DNA of 64,000 bases from Burkholderia oklahomensis C6786 (GCF_000959365.1 NZ_CP009555.1:1860001-1924000), one strand, 5' to 3'; positions 33,761 through 44,784 are shown, counted from the first letter of the stretch. Made by a program: numbers and translations. The notes: generated by a model from the sequence alone, not told the origin.

Positions 33761-34783
33761 ATGAGCAAAGGCAAGGATCAGGCGATCATCGTCAAGCGGG
33801 TGAACCAGCAGAAGAAGGGGCACCACGGCGGTGCATGGAAGCTCGCGTACGCGGACTTCATGACCGCGATGATGGCGTTCTTCCTGTTGATGTGGCTGCT
33901 CTCCGCCGTGACGCCCGTGCAGCTGAAGGGGATCGCCGAGTACTTCAACACGCCGCTCAAGGCCGCGATCTTCGGCAGCGGTGACCGCAGCGCCGACGAT
34001 TCGAGCATCGTCAAGGGCGGCGGCCGCGACATTTCGAGCATCGAAGCCGGCGCGACGCGCCGCACCGACGGCTCCACCAGTCTCGCCGACCGCATCGTGA
34101 AGAAGAGCGAGGACGAAGCGCTCGCGCAGGCGCAAGGCTCGCTCGAGCGCCGCGAGCAGGCGCGGCTGCACGACCTGCAGGTGAAGCTGATGGCGGCGAT
34201 CGAGGCGAACCCGACGCTGCGCCAGTTCAGGCAGCAGATCCGCATCGATTCGACACTGATGGGGCTGCGCATCGAGATCGTCGATACGCAGAAGCGTCCG
34301 ATGTTCGCGATGTCGAGCGACGCCGTCGAGCCGTACATGCGCGACATCCTGCGCGAGATCGGCAAGACGCTCAACGACGTGCCGAACCGCATCGTCGTCC
34401 AGGGCCATACCGACGCCGTGCCGTACGCGGGCGGCGAGAAGGGCTACAGCAACTGGGAGTTGTCCGCCGATCGGGCGAACGCGTCACGCCGCGAGCTGAT
34501 CGCGGGTGGCATGGACGAGGCGAAGGTGCTGCGCGTGCTCGGCCTCGCGTCGACGCAGAACCTGAACAAGGCGGACCCGCTCGATCCGGAGAACCGCCGG
34601 ATCAGCATCATCGTGCTGAACCGCAAGTCGGAGCTCGCGCTGATGCGCGACGACGCGACGACGACGACGCTGTCGTCCGACGCGGCCGGCTCGGGACACC
34701 TCGCGCAGCAGATCACGCCGCCCGGTGCGGCCGCCGCGCCCGCTTTGCCGGGCGCCTCGGGCCCCGCCGTGCAGAAACCCTGA
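33761..34783 (+). CDS. motB: Flagellar stator protein MotB
   Basis: A 340-residue MotB. The single membrane helix YADFMTAMMAFFLLMWLLSA carries the proton-accepting Asp in ADFMTA. A plug/linker follows, and the OmpA-like peptidoglycan-binding domain is seen as VVQGHTDAVPYAGG, NWELSADRANASRRELI and NRRISIIVL. The C-terminus beyond 300 is an Ala/Pro-rich tail longer than in enterics. It starts 16 bp after motA. Confidence 0.96.
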   Translation: MSKGKDQAIIVKRVNQQKKGHHGGAWKLAYADFMTAMMAFFLLMWLLSAVTPVQLKGIAEYFNTPLKAAIFGSGDRSADDSSIVKGGGRDISSIEAGATRRTDGSTSLADRIVKKSEDEALAQAQGSLERREQARLHDLQVKLMAAIEANPTLRQFRQQIRIDSTLMGLRIEIVDTQKRPMFAMSSDAVEPYMRDILREIGKTLNDVPNRIVVQGHTDAVPYAGGEKGYSNWELSADRANASRRELIAGGMDEAKVLRVLGLASTQNLNKADPLDPENRRISIIVLNRKSELALMRDDATTTTLSSDAAGSGHLAQQITPPGAAAAPALPGASGPAVQKP

Positions 34784-34813
34784 CGCTTTCGAGACACGCA
34801 TTCGAGACACGAC

Positions 34814-35191
34814 ATGATCCGAACCATTCTCGCCATCGACGACTCCGCCACGATGCGCACGCTGCTGCACGCGACGCTCGGCGAAGCGGGCTACGACGTG
34901 ACCGTCGCCTCGGACGGCGAGGCCGGGCTCGACGTCGCGTTGGCCGCGACGTTCGACCTGGTGCTGACCGATCACTACATGCCGAAGAAGAACGGCCTCG
35001 AAGTGATCGCGGCGCTGCGCGGGCAGCCCGCTTACGAGGCGACGCCGATTCTCGTCCTCACGACCGAGAACGGCGATGCGTTCAAGGACGCGGCGCGCGC
35101 CGCAGGCGCGACCGGCTGGATCGAAAAGCCGCTCGACCCGGACGCGCTGCTCGAGCTCGTCGCGGCGCTTGCGTCGTCGAGCCTTTCGTGA
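34814..35191 (+). CDS. CheY-like response regulator (first copy)
   Basis: A 125-residue single-domain receiver: acidic pocket IDDS near residue 9-11, phosphoacceptor in LVLTDHYMPKKNG (Asp54), Thr in LVLTTENG, and Lys in WIEKPLDP. It lacks an output domain. Placed directly before cheA, in addition to the canonical cheY before cheZ. In beta-proteobacteria this copy may act as a phosphate sink or as an alternate motor-binding regulator; sequence alone does not say. Confidence 0.92.
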   Translation: MIRTILAIDDSATMRTLLHATLGEAGYDVTVASDGEAGLDVALAATFDLVLTDHYMPKKNGLEVIAALRGQPAYEATPILVLTTENGDAFKDAARAAGATGWIEKPLDPDALLELVAALASSSLS

Positions 35192-35222
35192 TGAACACGA
35201 CGTTTTTATGCGGTGAACCGGC

Positions 35223-37490
35223 ATGACTCTCGATATCACACAGTTCTATCAGACGTTCTTCGACGAAGCCGACGAGCTGCTCGCGCAGATGGAGCAGCTC
35301 CTGCTGAACCTGGACGTCGCCTCGCCCGATCCCGAGGATCTGGCCGCGATCTTCCGCGCCGCGCATTCGATCAAGGGCGGCGCCGCGACGTTCGGCTTCA
35401 CGGCGCTCACGGAGACGACGCACATCCTCGAATCGCTGCTCGACCGCGCGCGCAACCACGAACTGACGCTGACGAAGGAGATGGTCGACGCGTTCCTCGA
35501 GACGAAGGACGTGCTGTCCGACCAGCTCGCCGACTACCGTGCGAGCGCCGAGCCCGACGCGGCCTCGGCCGCTGCGATCTGCACGAAGCTCGAACGGCTG
35601 AAGGCGTCGGCGAGCGGCGCGCAGGCAGCGCCTGCCGCGCCGGCGGCTGCGGCTCAACCGGCCGCGCCCGCCGCGCCGACGGCCGGCCTCTTCGGTGTGC
35701 CCGAGCACGTCGTCGAGCAGGCGGTCGAGGCCGCGCATCCGGCGCCCGGCGCGCCTGACGCCGCAGGCGGCGACGGCCCGCATCTGCAGATCACGCTGAC
35801 GGGCGTCGGCGACAAGGACCAGGAACTGCTGACTGAGGAGCTCGGCAATCTCGGGCAGATCGTCGGCCGCGCGAAGGCGGGCGACGCGCTCACGCTGTGG
35901 CTCGAGACCGACGTGTCGTCGGACGACATCATTGCCGTGTGCTGCTTCGTGATCGACGAAAGCCAGATCGCGATCGGTCGCGGCACCGCGCCGGGCGCCG
36001 GAGAAGCGCAGTCCGAGGCGGCCGCCGCGACGCAGGCGGCGTCGCAGCCCAGCGAAGCCGAACGCGAGCCCGAGCCCGCCGAAGCGGCGGCGGAACCGGC
36101 CGCGGCCCGAGCGGCGGCGGCGCCCGTCGCCGAACCGAAGCCGGCCGCGCAACCCGCCGCGCCGAGCGCGGCCGCCGCCGCGCCGGCGGCCGTGGCACCC
36201 GCCGCACAAAGCGCGGCGCAAGCCGCCGCGCAGCATCACGACGATCGCAAGCCGCGTCCGGCCGCCGCCGCGAGCGCGGAGGGCAGCTCGATCCGCGTGG
36301 GCGTCGAGAAGGTCGATCAGCTGATCAATCTCGTCGGCGAGCTCGTGATCACGCAGGCGATGCTCGCGGAGACGACGAGCGCGTTCGATCCGGCGCTGCA
36401 CGACCGCCTGTACAACGGCATGGCGCAGCTCGAGCGCAACGCGCGCGACCTGCAGGAAGCCGTGATGTCGATCCGGATGATGCCGATGGATTACGTGTTC
36501 AGCCGCTTCCCGCGGCTCGTGCGCGACCTCGCGGGCAAGCTCGGCAAGCAGGTCGAGCTCGTCACGTTCGGCCAGGCGACCGAGCTCGACAAGAGCCTCA
36601 TCGAGCGGATCATCGATCCGCTCACCCACCTCGTGCGCAACAGCCTCGACCACGGGATCGAAACCGTCGAGGCGCGCCGCGCGGCGGGCAAGGACGCGGT
36701 CGGCCAGCTCGTGCTGTCGGCCGCGCATCACGGCGGCAACATCGTGATCGAAGTCAGCGACGACGGCGCGGGCCTGAACCGCGACAGGATCCTCGCGAAG
36801 GCGGCGAAGCAGGGGATGCAGATCTCCGAGAACATCAGCGACGACGAGGTGTGGAACCTCATCTTCGCGCCGGGCTTCTCGACGGCCGAGGTCGTGACCG
36901 ACGTGTCCGGCCGCGGCGTCGGGATGGACGTCGTCAAGCGCAACATCCAGTCGATGGGCGGGCACGTCGAGATCTCGTCGCAGGCCGGCCGTGGCACGAC
37001 GACGCGGATCGTGCTGCCGCTCACGCTCGCCATTCTCGACGGGATGTCGGTGAAGGTCGGCAGCGAGATCTTCATCCTGCCGCTCAACTTCGTGATGGAG
37101 TCGCTGCAGCCGTCGGCCGAAGACATCTACACGATCGGCAACGGCGAGCGCGTCGTGCGCGTGCGCGGCGAATATCTGCCGCTCGTCGCGCTGCACGAGG
37201 TGTTCTCGGTCGACGACGCGCGCACCGATCCGACGCAGGGCATCGTCACGATCATGCAGACGGAAGGCCGCCGCTTCGCGATGCTGATCGACGAGCTGGT
37301 GGGCCAGCAGCAGGTGGTCGTCAAGAACCTCGAGACGAACTACCGCAAGGTGTACGGCATTTCCGCCGCGACGATTCTCGGCGACGGCAGCGTCGCGCTG
37401 ATCGTCGACGTCGCGGCGCTCAATCGCGAGACCCGCTCGACGCACGGCGCGCACGGTGCGCATGCGAGCGCCGCGCTCGCCGTGTCCTAA
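35223..37490 (+). CDS. cheA: Chemotaxis histidine kinase CheA
   Basis: A 755-residue CheA. The P1 HPt domain has the phospho-acceptor His48 in FRAAHSIKGGAATFGF; P2 lies near 180-245 (LQITLTGVGDKDQELLTEEL); a very long Ala/Pro/Glu linker runs about 255-345; then P3 dimerisation, the P4 ATPase with HLVRNSLDHGIE (N box), VSDDGAGLN (G1) and GRGVGMDVV (G2), and P5 CheW-like at the end. It phosphorylates CheY and CheB in response to receptors. The linker is longer than in E. coli and of low complexity. Confidence 0.97.
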   Translation: MTLDITQFYQTFFDEADELLAQMEQLLLNLDVASPDPEDLAAIFRAAHSIKGGAATFGFTALTETTHILESLLDRARNHELTLTKEMVDAFLETKDVLSDQLADYRASAEPDAASAAAICTKLERLKASASGAQAAPAAPAAAAQPAAPAAPTAGLFGVPEHVVEQAVEAAHPAPGAPDAAGGDGPHLQITLTGVGDKDQELLTEELGNLGQIVGRAKAGDALTLWLETDVSSDDIIAVCCFVIDESQIAIGRGTAPGAGEAQSEAAAATQAASQPSEAEREPEPAEAAAEPAAARAAAAPVAEPKPAAQPAAPSAAAAAPAAVAPAAQSAAQAAAQHHDDRKPRPAAAASAEGSSIRVGVEKVDQLINLVGELVITQAMLAETTSAFDPALHDRLYNGMAQLERNARDLQEAVMSIRMMPMDYVFSRFPRLVRDLAGKLGKQVELVTFGQATELDKSLIERIIDPLTHLVRNSLDHGIETVEARRAAGKDAVGQLVLSAAHHGGNIVIEVSDDGAGLNRDRILAKAAKQGMQISENISDDEVWNLIFAPGFSTAEVVTDVSGRGVGMDVVKRNIQSMGGHVEISSQAGRGTTTRIVLPLTLAILDGMSVKVGSEIFILPLNFVMESLQPSAEDIYTIGNGERVVRVRGEYLPLVALHEVFSVDDARTDPTQGIVTIMQTEGRRFAMLIDELVGQQQVVVKNLETNYRKVYGISAATILGDGSVALIVDVAALNRETRSTHGAHGAHASAALAVS

Positions 37491-37520
37491 CTTACGTCAT
37501 CCATCGACCTGGGGGCTAAT

Positions 37521-38048
37521 GTGTCCGAAGTCCAAACGAACAATTCGGCCGCCGCGAACGCGGCCAACCGCCGCGATGCCGAGCAGGGCGACGCGGCGGG
37601 CCAGGAGTTTCTCGTCTTCACGCTCGGCGACGAGGAATACGGCATCGATATTCTCAAGGTGCAGGAAATCCGCGGCTACGACAGCGTCACGCGGATCGCG
37701 AACGCGCCCGAGTTCATCAAGGGCGTGATCAACCTGCGCGGAATCATCGTGCCGATCGTCGACATGCGGATCAAGTTCCATCTCGGCCGTGTCGACTACG
37801 ACCATCAGACGGTCGTGATCATCCTGAACGTCGCGCACCGCGTCGTCGGGATGGTCGTCGACGGCGTGTCCGACGTGCTCACGCTGTCGACCGAGCAGAT
37901 CATGCCGGCGCCGGAGTTCGGCGGCGTGCTGACGACCGAGTACCTGACGGGCCTCGGCACGGTCGACGGCCGGATGCTGATCCTGATGGACATCGAGAAG
38001 CTGATGACGAGCAAGGAGATGGCGCTGATCGAGACGCTCGGCGCGTGA
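37521..38048 (+). CDS. cheW: Chemotaxis adaptor CheW
   Basis: A 175-residue CheW: two SH3-like beta subdomains with [36 protein letters not shown] and [19 protein letters not shown]. It couples receptors to CheA. An N-terminal polar tail of 25 residues ([16 protein letters not shown]) is typical of Burkholderiales. GTG start, with GGGGGCT upstream. Confidence 0.97.
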   Translation: MSEVQTNNSAAANAANRRDAEQGDAAGQEFLVFTLGDEEYGIDILKVQEIRGYDSVTRIANAPEFIKGVINLRGIIVPIVDMRIKFHLGRVDYDHQTVVIILNVAHRVVGMVVDGVSDVLTLSTEQIMPAPEFGGVLTTEYLTGLGTVDGRMLILMDIEKLMTSKEMALIETLGA

Positions 38049-38106
38049 ACGGGCGCGCCGCGCTGTCGCACGCGACGCACGCAACGGAACTACGGGGGAG
38101 CTGACG

Positions 38107-40137
38107 ATGCTGCACAACTGGTCGATCCGCACGACGCTGACGGCCGTCGGACTAATGCTGGTGCTCGTCGCCGCGCTGGTCGGCGGGCTCGGGCTGTACG
38201 CGCTGAATCACGCGAGCCGCTCGCTCGACGCGATCGCGCACGGCGACCTGCCGACGATCCACACGCTCGACGACACGTCGTCGTACCTGCTGCGCTCGCG
38301 CGTCGCGCTCGACCGTTTCAAGACGCTGTCCGAGGCCGGCAACGCCGAGGAGGCGCAGAAGGTGCTGTCGCGCGCGCAGGAGCTGTACGCGAAGTCGACG
38401 CAGAACTGGCAGGCGTATCTCGCGGCGTCGAAGGAAGGCATCGACCAGGCGCTCGCGGACGAGCTCGCCGCGCGCTACGCGACGCTGACGAAGGAAGGCG
38501 TCGAACCGGAATTCGCGGCCGCGCATGCGGGCGACCTCGCCGCGTATCATGCGATCGCCGATACGAAGATCAGCCCGATGTTCGTCGCGTACGACAGCGC
38601 GGCGTCCGCGGTGGTCGCCGCGTATTCGAAGCGTGCGGAATCGCGCTTCGACGCGACGCAGACGCGCATCTCGCTGATGATCGCGCTGATTGCGGCGGGC
38701 ATCGTCGTGGCGTTCCTGATGGTGATCGGCATCCGTTTCGCGCTGCGCGGGCTCATCGTGCAGCCGCTCAACATCGCGATCGCGCAGTTCGAGCGGATCT
38801 CGGCGGGCGACCTCACGCAAGCGTCGCAGGTCGCGGGCAGGAACGAGATCGGCCGGCTGTTCCAGGGCATCGGCCGGATGCAGGCGGCCGTCGCCGACAT
38901 GGTGAAGGCCGTGCATCGCGGCGCGGTGGCGGTCGACGCCGGCGCGCGCGAGATCTCGAGCGGCAACGCCGACCTGTCGGCGCGCACCGAATCGCAGGCG
39001 GCGTCGCTGCAGGAAACCGCGTCGAGCATGGAGCAGCTCACGGGCACGGTGCGCCAGAACGCGGAAAACGCGCGGCAGGCGAGCCAGCTCGCGGTCAACG
39101 CGTCCGACATCGCGACGCAGGGCGGTGAGGTCGTCGGCCAGGTCGTCAGGACGATGCAGGACATCGCGGCGAGTTCGACGAAGGTCGCCGACATCATCGG
39201 CACGATCGAAGGCATCGCATTCCAGACCAACATCCTCGCGCTGAACGCGGCCGTCGAGGCGGCGCGCGCGGGCGAGCAGGGCCGCGGCTTCGCGGTCGTC
39301 GCGGGCGAGGTGCGCTCGCTCGCGCAGCGCAGCGCGACGGCCGCGAAGGAAATCAAGCAGTTGATCGGCGATTCCGCGCACAAGGTGCAAAGCGGCTCCG
39401 CGCTCGTCGAGCGCGCGGGCACGACGATGGCCGAGATCGTTCAGGCGGTGCGCCGCGTGACCGACATCATGGGCGAGATCAGCGCGGCGTCCGAAGAGCA
39501 GTCGACTGGCATCGTCCAGGTGAATCGCGCGGTCAGCCAGATGGACGCCGTCACGCAGCAGAACGCGGCGCTCGTCGAAGAGGCGGCGGCCGCCGCCGCA
39601 TCGCTCGAAGAGCAGACGCGGCAGATGAAGCAGGTCGTGTCGGTCTGGCGCGTCGAAGGCGGGATCGCGTCCGCCGCGACGCCGGCCGCGGCGGACGCGC
39701 CGGGGGCGAAGGCGCACGCGAACGCGGCGTCGCCGAGCAAGCCGTCGGCCGCTGCGACCACGTCGCGCGCGCCCGCTGCCAGCGTGGCCGGATCGTCGTC
39801 GGCTTCGGCTTCGGCCGCCGCGGCGCCGGCTGCCGCACACGGCACCCGCGAGGCACACGGCGCGCACGTTGCCCATGCCGCCGCGTCGCAGCCCGCGAAG
39901 ACGCCCGCCGGCGCGCCGAAGTCCGCCGCCTCCACCGCGTCTTCCGCCTACGCGCCGAAGCTCGCGAAGCCGGGCGCAGCCGCGCGTCCGTCGCCAAGCA
40001 AGGCCGGCGCGGCCGCCGCGCCGCAAGCCGCCGCCGCTTCCGCGTCCTCCTTCGCGCTCAAGCGCCCGGTGCTGTCGGGCGAGTCGAAGCCCGCGGTCGC
40101 CTCAGCGTCCTCCGACGACGACTGGGAAACCTTTTAA
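38107..40137 (+). CDS. Methyl-accepting chemotaxis protein with CheR-binding pentapeptide
   Basis: A 676-residue receptor of the Tar/Tsr class: TM1 about residues 11-31, helical periplasmic domain, TM2 about 192-214, HAMP, and MA domain with the tip [20 protein letters not shown]. After the last methylation helix a low-complexity Ala/Pro/Ser tail of about 130 residues ends exactly in DWETF, the pentapeptide (NWETF type) that tethers CheR and CheB. This high-abundance-type receptor probably serves adaptation of receptors lacking the tail. It is inside the che operon, 3 bp before cheR. Confidence 0.95.
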   Translation: MLHNWSIRTTLTAVGLMLVLVAALVGGLGLYALNHASRSLDAIAHGDLPTIHTLDDTSSYLLRSRVALDRFKTLSEAGNAEEAQKVLSRAQELYAKSTQNWQAYLAASKEGIDQALADELAARYATLTKEGVEPEFAAAHAGDLAAYHAIADTKISPMFVAYDSAASAVVAAYSKRAESRFDATQTRISLMIALIAAGIVVAFLMVIGIRFALRGLIVQPLNIAIAQFERISAGDLTQASQVAGRNEIGRLFQGIGRMQAAVADMVKAVHRGAVAVDAGAREISSGNADLSARTESQAASLQETASSMEQLTGTVRQNAENARQASQLAVNASDIATQGGEVVGQVVRTMQDIAASSTKVADIIGTIEGIAFQTNILALNAAVEAARAGEQGRGFAVVAGEVRSLAQRSATAAKEIKQLIGDSAHKVQSGSALVERAGTTMAEIVQAVRRVTDIMGEISAASEEQSTGIVQVNRAVSQMDAVTQQNAALVEEAAAAAASLEEQTRQMKQVVSVWRVEGGIASAATPAAADAPGAKAHANAASPSKPSAAATTSRAPAASVAGSSSASASAAAAPAAAHGTREAHGAHVAHAAASQPAKTPAGAPKSAASTASSAYAPKLAKPGAAARPSPSKAGAAAAPQAAAASASSFALKRPVLSGESKPAVASASSDDDWETF

Positions 40138-40140
40138 GCG

Positions 40141-41088
40141 ATGATGCCCGCCCGCGCCGCCTCTCGTCTCGACGCACTCGAACCGCAGGAACGGTCGGGC
40201 GACGCTGCGCGGGACTTCGAATTCACGTCCGCCGATTTCACGAAGATCCGCGCGCTGATCCATCAGCGCGCGGGCATCTCGCTGTCCGAGCACAAGCGCG
40301 ACATGGCGTACAGCCGCCTTGCGCGGCGCCTGCGCGCGCGCGGGCTCAACCGTTTCTGCGACTATCTCGAGCTGCTCGAGCGCGAGAACGACCCGGCCGA
40401 ATGGGAAGCGTTCACGAACTCGCTGACGACGAACCTGACCGCGTTCTTCCGCGAGTCGCATCACTTCCCGATCCTCGCCGAATTCGTCAAGCGCCGCGAG
40501 CAGCCGGTGTCGGTGTGGTGCTCGGCGGCGTCGACGGGCGAAGAGCCGTATTCGATCGCGATGACGCTCGTCGAGGCGCTCGGCGATTCGGCCGCGCGCT
40601 CGGCGACCGTGCTCGCGACCGACCTCGACACGCAGGTGCTCGCGAAGGCGGAAGCGGGCGTCTACGCGTTCGAGCAGGTGAAGCACCTGTCGCCCGAGCG
40701 GCTCAAGCGCTTCTTCCTGAAAGGCACGGGCGCGCAGGCGGGCCGCGTGAAGGTGCGCCCCGAGCTGCGCGCGATGATCCGCTTCGCGCAGCTCAACCTG
40801 ACGGACGCCGACTACGGCCTCACGAAGCCGTTCGACGCGATCTTCTGCCGCAACGTGATGATCTACTTCGACAAGCCGACGCAGTCGCAGGTGCTCGCGC
40901 GCTTCGAGCCGCTGATGAAGCCGGGCGGCCTGCTGTTCGCCGGCCATTCGGAGAACTTCACGTACGTGACGCAGGCGTTCCATCTGCGCGGGCAGACGGT
41001 CTACGAGCTGACGCGCGACGGGCATTCCGCCGCGCCGCGCGTGCGCTCGCGCGTCGGCGCGGCCGCGGCCGAGGAGGAACTCCGATGA
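40141..41088 (+). CDS. cheR: Chemotaxis protein methyltransferase CheR
   Basis: A 315-residue CheR that methylates receptor glutamates with SAM. Features: N-terminal helical domain ([20 protein letters not shown]), [11 protein letters not shown] of the receptor-contact region, SAM motif [16 protein letters not shown], and [15 protein letters not shown]. The C-terminal tail ([17 protein letters not shown]) overlaps the cheD start by ATGA, so expression is coupled. Confidence 0.96.
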   Translation: MMPARAASRLDALEPQERSGDAARDFEFTSADFTKIRALIHQRAGISLSEHKRDMAYSRLARRLRARGLNRFCDYLELLERENDPAEWEAFTNSLTTNLTAFFRESHHFPILAEFVKRREQPVSVWCSAASTGEEPYSIAMTLVEALGDSAARSATVLATDLDTQVLAKAEAGVYAFEQVKHLSPERLKRFFLKGTGAQAGRVKVRPELRAMIRFAQLNLTDADYGLTKPFDAIFCRNVMIYFDKPTQSQVLARFEPLMKPGGLLFAGHSENFTYVTQAFHLRGQTVYELTRDGHSAAPRVRSRVGAAAAEEELR

Positions 41089-41783
41089 GCGGGCTGCCGA
41101 TCGCGACCAATCATTATTTCGACGCGCACTTCCACCGCCGCGGCGTGAAGCTGCTGCCAAACGAGTTCTACACGACGCGCGAGGACATGGTGCTCGTCAC
41201 CGTGCTCGGCTCGTGCGTCGCCGCGTGCCTGCACGATCCGATCGCGCGGATCGGCGGGATGAATCACTTCATGCTGCCGGACGACGGCGCGGATCCGTCC
41301 GCCGCCGCGTCCGAATCGATGCGCTACGGCGCGTACGCGATGGAAGTGCTGATCAACGAGCTCATCAAGGCGGGCGGCCGCCGCGAGCGCTTCGAAGCGA
41401 AGGTGTTCGGCGGCGCGGCCGTGCTCGCCGGGATGACGACGATCAACATCGGCGATCGCAACGCCGATTTCGTGCGCCGCTATCTCGCGCTCGAACGCAT
41501 CCGCATCACCGCGGAGGATCTGCAGGGCGTGCATCCGCGCAAGGTCGCGTTCATGCCGTACACGGGGCAGGCAATGGTGAAGAAGCTGCGCGTGCAGGCG
41601 CCCGACGTCGCGGAGCGGGAAGCCGCGCTCGCGCGCGAGGCGAGCGGCGAGCGCGCCGCCCGTCCGCGCCCGCGCGTCGAGCTGTTCGGGACGCCCGCGC
41701 CCAAGGCGGATGCGAAGCCCCGCATCGAATTGTTCGGTACGCGGGCCGCGTCGCAGCCCGTCACAAGAAAGCAGGAGGCTTGA
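41085..41783 (+). CDS. cheD: Chemoreceptor glutamine deamidase CheD
   Basis: A 232-residue CheD. The catalytic Cys is in [15 protein letters not shown], and GGMNHFMLP carries the catalytic His. CheD deamidates receptor Gln to Glu and can bind CheY-type proteins. The last 45 residues are an extension with two [13 protein letters not shown] repeats (RVELFGTPA and RIELFGTRA), an odd tail absent from most CheD. Coupled with cheR upstream and followed by cheB. Confidence 0.93.
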   Translation: MSGLPIATNHYFDAHFHRRGVKLLPNEFYTTREDMVLVTVLGSCVAACLHDPIARIGGMNHFMLPDDGADPSAAASESMRYGAYAMEVLINELIKAGGRRERFEAKVFGGAAVLAGMTTINIGDRNADFVRRYLALERIRITAEDLQGVHPRKVAFMPYTGQAMVKKLRVQAPDVAEREAALAREASGERAARPRPRVELFGTPAPKADAKPRIELFGTRAASQPVTRKQEA

Positions 41784-41788
41784 ACGCT

Positions 41789-42883
41789 GTGCAGAAGAAA
41801 ATCAAAGTGCTGTGCGTCGACGATTCGGCGCTGATCCGCAGCCTGATGACCGAAATCATCAACAGCCAGCCCGACATGGAAGTGTGCGCGACCGCGCCCG
41901 ATCCGCTCGTCGCGCGCGAGCTGATCAAGCAGCACAACCCGGACGTGCTGACGCTCGACGTCGAAATGCCGCGGATGGACGGCCTCGACTTCCTCGAGAA
42001 GCTGATGCGCCTGCGGCCGATGCCGGTCGTGATGGTGTCGTCGCTGACCGAGCGCGGCTCGGAAATCACGCTGCGCGCGCTCGAGCTCGGCGCGGTCGAC
42101 TTCGTCACGAAGCCGCGCGTCGGGATTCGCGACGGGATGCTCGACTATTCGGAAAAGCTGGCCGACAAGGTGCGCGCCGCGTCGCGCGCGCGCGTGCGGC
42201 AGAATCCGCAGCCGCATTCGGCCGCTGCCGCCGCGGCGCACGGTCAGGCTAGCGCCGCCGCGCCGCTCATCAACAATCCGCTCGTCAGTACCGAGAAGCT
42301 GATCATCGTCGGTGCGTCGACGGGCGGCACCGAGGCGATCCGCGAGGTGCTGACGCCGCTGCCGCCCGACGCGCCCGCCGTCCTGATCGCGCAGCACATG
42401 CCGCCCGGCTTCACGCGCTCGTTCGCGCAGCGCCTGAACGGGCTGTGCCGGATCTCGGTGAAGGAGGCGGAGCACGGCGAGCGCGTGCTGCCGGGCCACG
42501 CGTACATCGCGCCCGGCCACGCGCACCTGCTGCTCGCGCGAAGCGGTGCGAACTACATCGCGCATCTGTCGGACGATCCGCCCGTCAACCGCCATCGCCC
42601 GTCGGTCGACGTGCTGTTCCGCTCGGCCGCGCAGCACGCGGGCAAGAACGCGCTCGGCGTGATCCTGACCGGGATGGGCCGCGACGGCGCGGCCGGGCTG
42701 CTTGAAATGAAAAAGGCGGGCGCGTATACGTTCGCCCAGGACGAGGCGAGCTGCGTCGTGTTCGGGATGCCGCGCGAGGCGATCGCGATGGGCGGCGTCG
42801 ACGACGTCGCGCCCCTTTCCGACATGAGTCGCCGTATCATGGCGCGCCTTGCGTCGATGGGCGACCGCGTGCAGCGCGTGTAA
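41789..42883 (+). CDS. cheB: Chemoreceptor methylesterase CheB
   Basis: A 364-residue CheB: N-terminal receiver ([12 protein letters not shown], phospho-Asp in [12 protein letters not shown], Lys in VTKPR), an Ala/His-rich linker about 135-165, and C-terminal methylesterase with [10 protein letters not shown] (Ser nucleophile), QHMPPGFT (His) and TGMGRDGA (Asp). It demethylates receptors. I prefer the GTG at 41789 because AGGAGG is 10 bases upstream; the TTG at 41780 overlaps the cheD stop but is too near the ribosome-binding site. Confidence 0.95.
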   Translation: MQKKIKVLCVDDSALIRSLMTEIINSQPDMEVCATAPDPLVARELIKQHNPDVLTLDVEMPRMDGLDFLEKLMRLRPMPVVMVSSLTERGSEITLRALELGAVDFVTKPRVGIRDGMLDYSEKLADKVRAASRARVRQNPQPHSAAAAAAHGQASAAAPLINNPLVSTEKLIIVGASTGGTEAIREVLTPLPPDAPAVLIAQHMPPGFTRSFAQRLNGLCRISVKEAEHGERVLPGHAYIAPGHAHLLLARSGANYIAHLSDDPPVNRHRPSVDVLFRSAAQHAGKNALGVILTGMGRDGAAGLLEMKKAGAYTFAQDEASCVVFGMPREAIAMGGVDDVAPLSDMSRRIMARLASMGDRVQRV

Positions 42884-42930
42884 CCCTAGGCGCCACCGTT
42901 ACAGGACACGAATCAGGAAAGGAACAGACG

Positions 42931-43326
42931 ATGGACAAGAGCATGAAGATTCTGGTGGTGGACGATTTTCCGACGATGCGTCGGATCGTCCGCAACTTGT
43001 TGAAAGAGCTGGGCTATTCGAACGTCGACGAGGCGGAGGACGGGCTCGCCGGGCTTGCGCGGCTGCGCGGCGGCGGCTACGACTTCGTGATCTCCGACTG
43101 GAACATGCCGAACCTCGACGGCCTCGCGATGCTGAAGGAGATCCGCGCGGACGCGTCGCTCACGCATCTGCCCGTGCTGATGGTGACGGCCGAGTCGAAG
43201 AAGGAGAACATCATCGCGGCCGCGCAGGCGGGCGCGAGCGGCTATGTCGTGAAGCCGTTCACGGCGGCGACCCTCGACGAGAAGCTCAACAAGATTCTGG
43301 AAAAGATGGCGAAAGCGGGGAGCTGA
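42931..43326 (+). CDS. cheY: Chemotaxis response regulator CheY
   Basis: A 131-residue CheY of canonical type: [20 protein letters not shown], phospho-Asp in [13 protein letters not shown], Thr in [11 protein letters not shown], Lys in VVKPFTA. Phospho-CheY binds the motor switch. It lies one base before the cheZ start, forming the phosphorylation/dephosphorylation pair. Confidence 0.97.
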   Translation: MDKSMKILVVDDFPTMRRIVRNLLKELGYSNVDEAEDGLAGLARLRGGGYDFVISDWNMPNLDGLAMLKEIRADASLTHLPVLMVTAESKKENIIAAAQAGASGYVVKPFTAATLDEKLNKILEKMAKAGS

Positions 43327-43327
43327 C

Positions 43328-44056
43328 GTGAACGAGCCGATCAATGCGGCGCTTGCCGGCGCGAGCGCCGACGACCGCCTTGCCGACGCCGCCGATCTGG
43401 CGAGCGACCGTATTCTCGCGCGCATCGGCCAGCTGACGCGCACGCTGCGCGACTCGATGCGCGAGCTGGGGCTCGACAAGCACGTCGAGAAGGCGGCGGA
43501 AGCCGTGCCGGATGCACGCGATCGGCTGCGCTATGTCGTCGCGATGACCGAGCAGGCGGCCGAGCGCGTGCTGACCGCGATCGAGATCGCGAAGCCCGTG
43601 CAGGTGCGCCTGCAGGAAGAGGCCGCGGCGCTCGACGCGCGCTGGGCGAAGTGGTACGAGTCGCCGATCGAGCGCGCGGAAGTGCGCGGCCTGATGGACG
43701 ACACGCGCGCGTTCCTGCGCGCGCTGCCGGAGGCGACGGGCGCGACCAACGCGCAACTGCTCGAGATCATGCTCGCGCAGGACTTCCAGGATCTGACGGG
43801 CCAGGTGATCAAGAAGATCATGGACATGGTCTACCTGATCGAGCAGCAGCTGCTGACCGTGCTGGTCGAGAACATCGCGCCCGAGCGGCGCGAGCAGTTC
43901 GCCGCGACGGCCGCCGCGCTCGCCGCCGAGCAGGCGGGCGGCGCGATCACGCCGGAATCGCTGCTGAATGGGCCGCAAATCAACCCGGAAGGAAAGGCGG
44001 ACGTTGTGCAGGATCAGGCGCAAGTCGACGATCTGTTGGCGAGCCTCGGCTTTTGA
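43328..44056 (+). CDS. cheZ: CheY phosphatase CheZ
   Basis: A 242-residue CheZ, a long helical-hairpin dimer. The conserved catalytic segment is [20 protein letters not shown] with the Gln that attacks phospho-CheY, and the C-terminal helix [14 protein letters not shown] binds CheY. GTG start one base after the cheY stop. Last gene of the che operon. Confidence 0.96.
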   Translation: MNEPINAALAGASADDRLADAADLASDRILARIGQLTRTLRDSMRELGLDKHVEKAAEAVPDARDRLRYVVAMTEQAAERVLTAIEIAKPVQVRLQEEAAALDARWAKWYESPIERAEVRGLMDDTRAFLRALPEATGATNAQLLEIMLAQDFQDLTGQVIKKIMDMVYLIEQQLLTVLVENIAPERREQFAATAAALAAEQAGGAITPESLLNGPQINPEGKADVVQDQAQVDDLLASLGF

Positions 44057-44258
44057 GTCAAATTGTTTTGCAATATTTAAGAAATCTTCGAGATTAATGC
44101 CGATAGGTTTTTGACATAAGAGACAGGCATACTACGCTCCTGATTTGCAGGCTCTCGAGAGCTTTCTTTTTGCTTTCGATTGTCGATAATGAGCGGCGTG
44201 CGAGTCGGCAGACGTCACGCCGCCCGAGGTGCAGGGCCTGAATTCGAGGAGGAATGGA

Positions 44259-44762
44259 GTGAGATCGAGTCGATTTCGCCGGATCGCCGCGACGGCGGCC
44301 GGCTTCATGTGCGCGTGGCTTGCCGCGCCCGTCCACGCGGGCCTCGGCGGCGCGCCGATGACCCCGCCCGCAGCGGACACCGCCGCGACGGTACGGTCGA
44401 TGCAGCGCAGCATCCATGCGGCGGGCGGCGTATCGACGGCCGCCGTCGGCTACACCGTGCGCGAAACCACGCTCGGTTCGGGCACCGTGGTGCGCGAGTA
44501 CGTCTCGACGGCGGGCACCGTGTTCGCGTTGTCGTGGCAGGGCCCCGTCGCGCCCGATCTCACCGATCTGCTCGGCAGCTATTTCCCGCAATACGAGGCG
44601 GGCGTGAAGGCGTCCCACGCCGCACGCGGGCCGCGCGCACCGGCCGCGATCGACACGAGCGGGCTCGTCGTCCACACGGGCGGCCACATGGGCTCGTACT
44701 CCGGTCAGGCGTGGCTGCCGCAGGCGCTGCCTGCCGGCTTCTCCACCAACGACATCCAGTGA
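44259..44762 (+). CDS. DUF2844 exported protein
   Basis: A 167-residue protein with a signal peptide (MRSSRFRRIAATAAGFMCAW ending APVHA), then the DUF2844 region (GYTVRETTLGSGTVVREYVS and VFALSWQGPVAPDLTDLLG). Function unknown. The GTG at 44259 has GGAGGAATGGA upstream and gives the best signal peptide. It is 22 bp upstream of the DUF3443 gene; the pair is conserved together in Burkholderia, so they probably act together in the envelope. Confidence 0.8.
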   Translation: MRSSRFRRIAATAAGFMCAWLAAPVHAGLGGAPMTPPAADTAATVRSMQRSIHAAGGVSTAAVGYTVRETTLGSGTVVREYVSTAGTVFALSWQGPVAPDLTDLLGSYFPQYEAGVKASHAARGPRAPAAIDTSGLVVHTGGHMGSYSGQAWLPQALPAGFSTNDIQ

Positions 44763-44784
44763 TCGCGACGGGAGGGGACAGATC

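Noticed and set aside
35082..37463. A 793-codon minus-strand open frame opposite cheA
   Set aside because: Shadow of cheA, with the same composition bias.
44099..44125. GCCGATAG near 44100 as another sigma-28 promoter before the DUF2844 gene
   Set aside because: The only TAA-type -35 is two bases too far away; the spacing does not fit the other promoters in this window.
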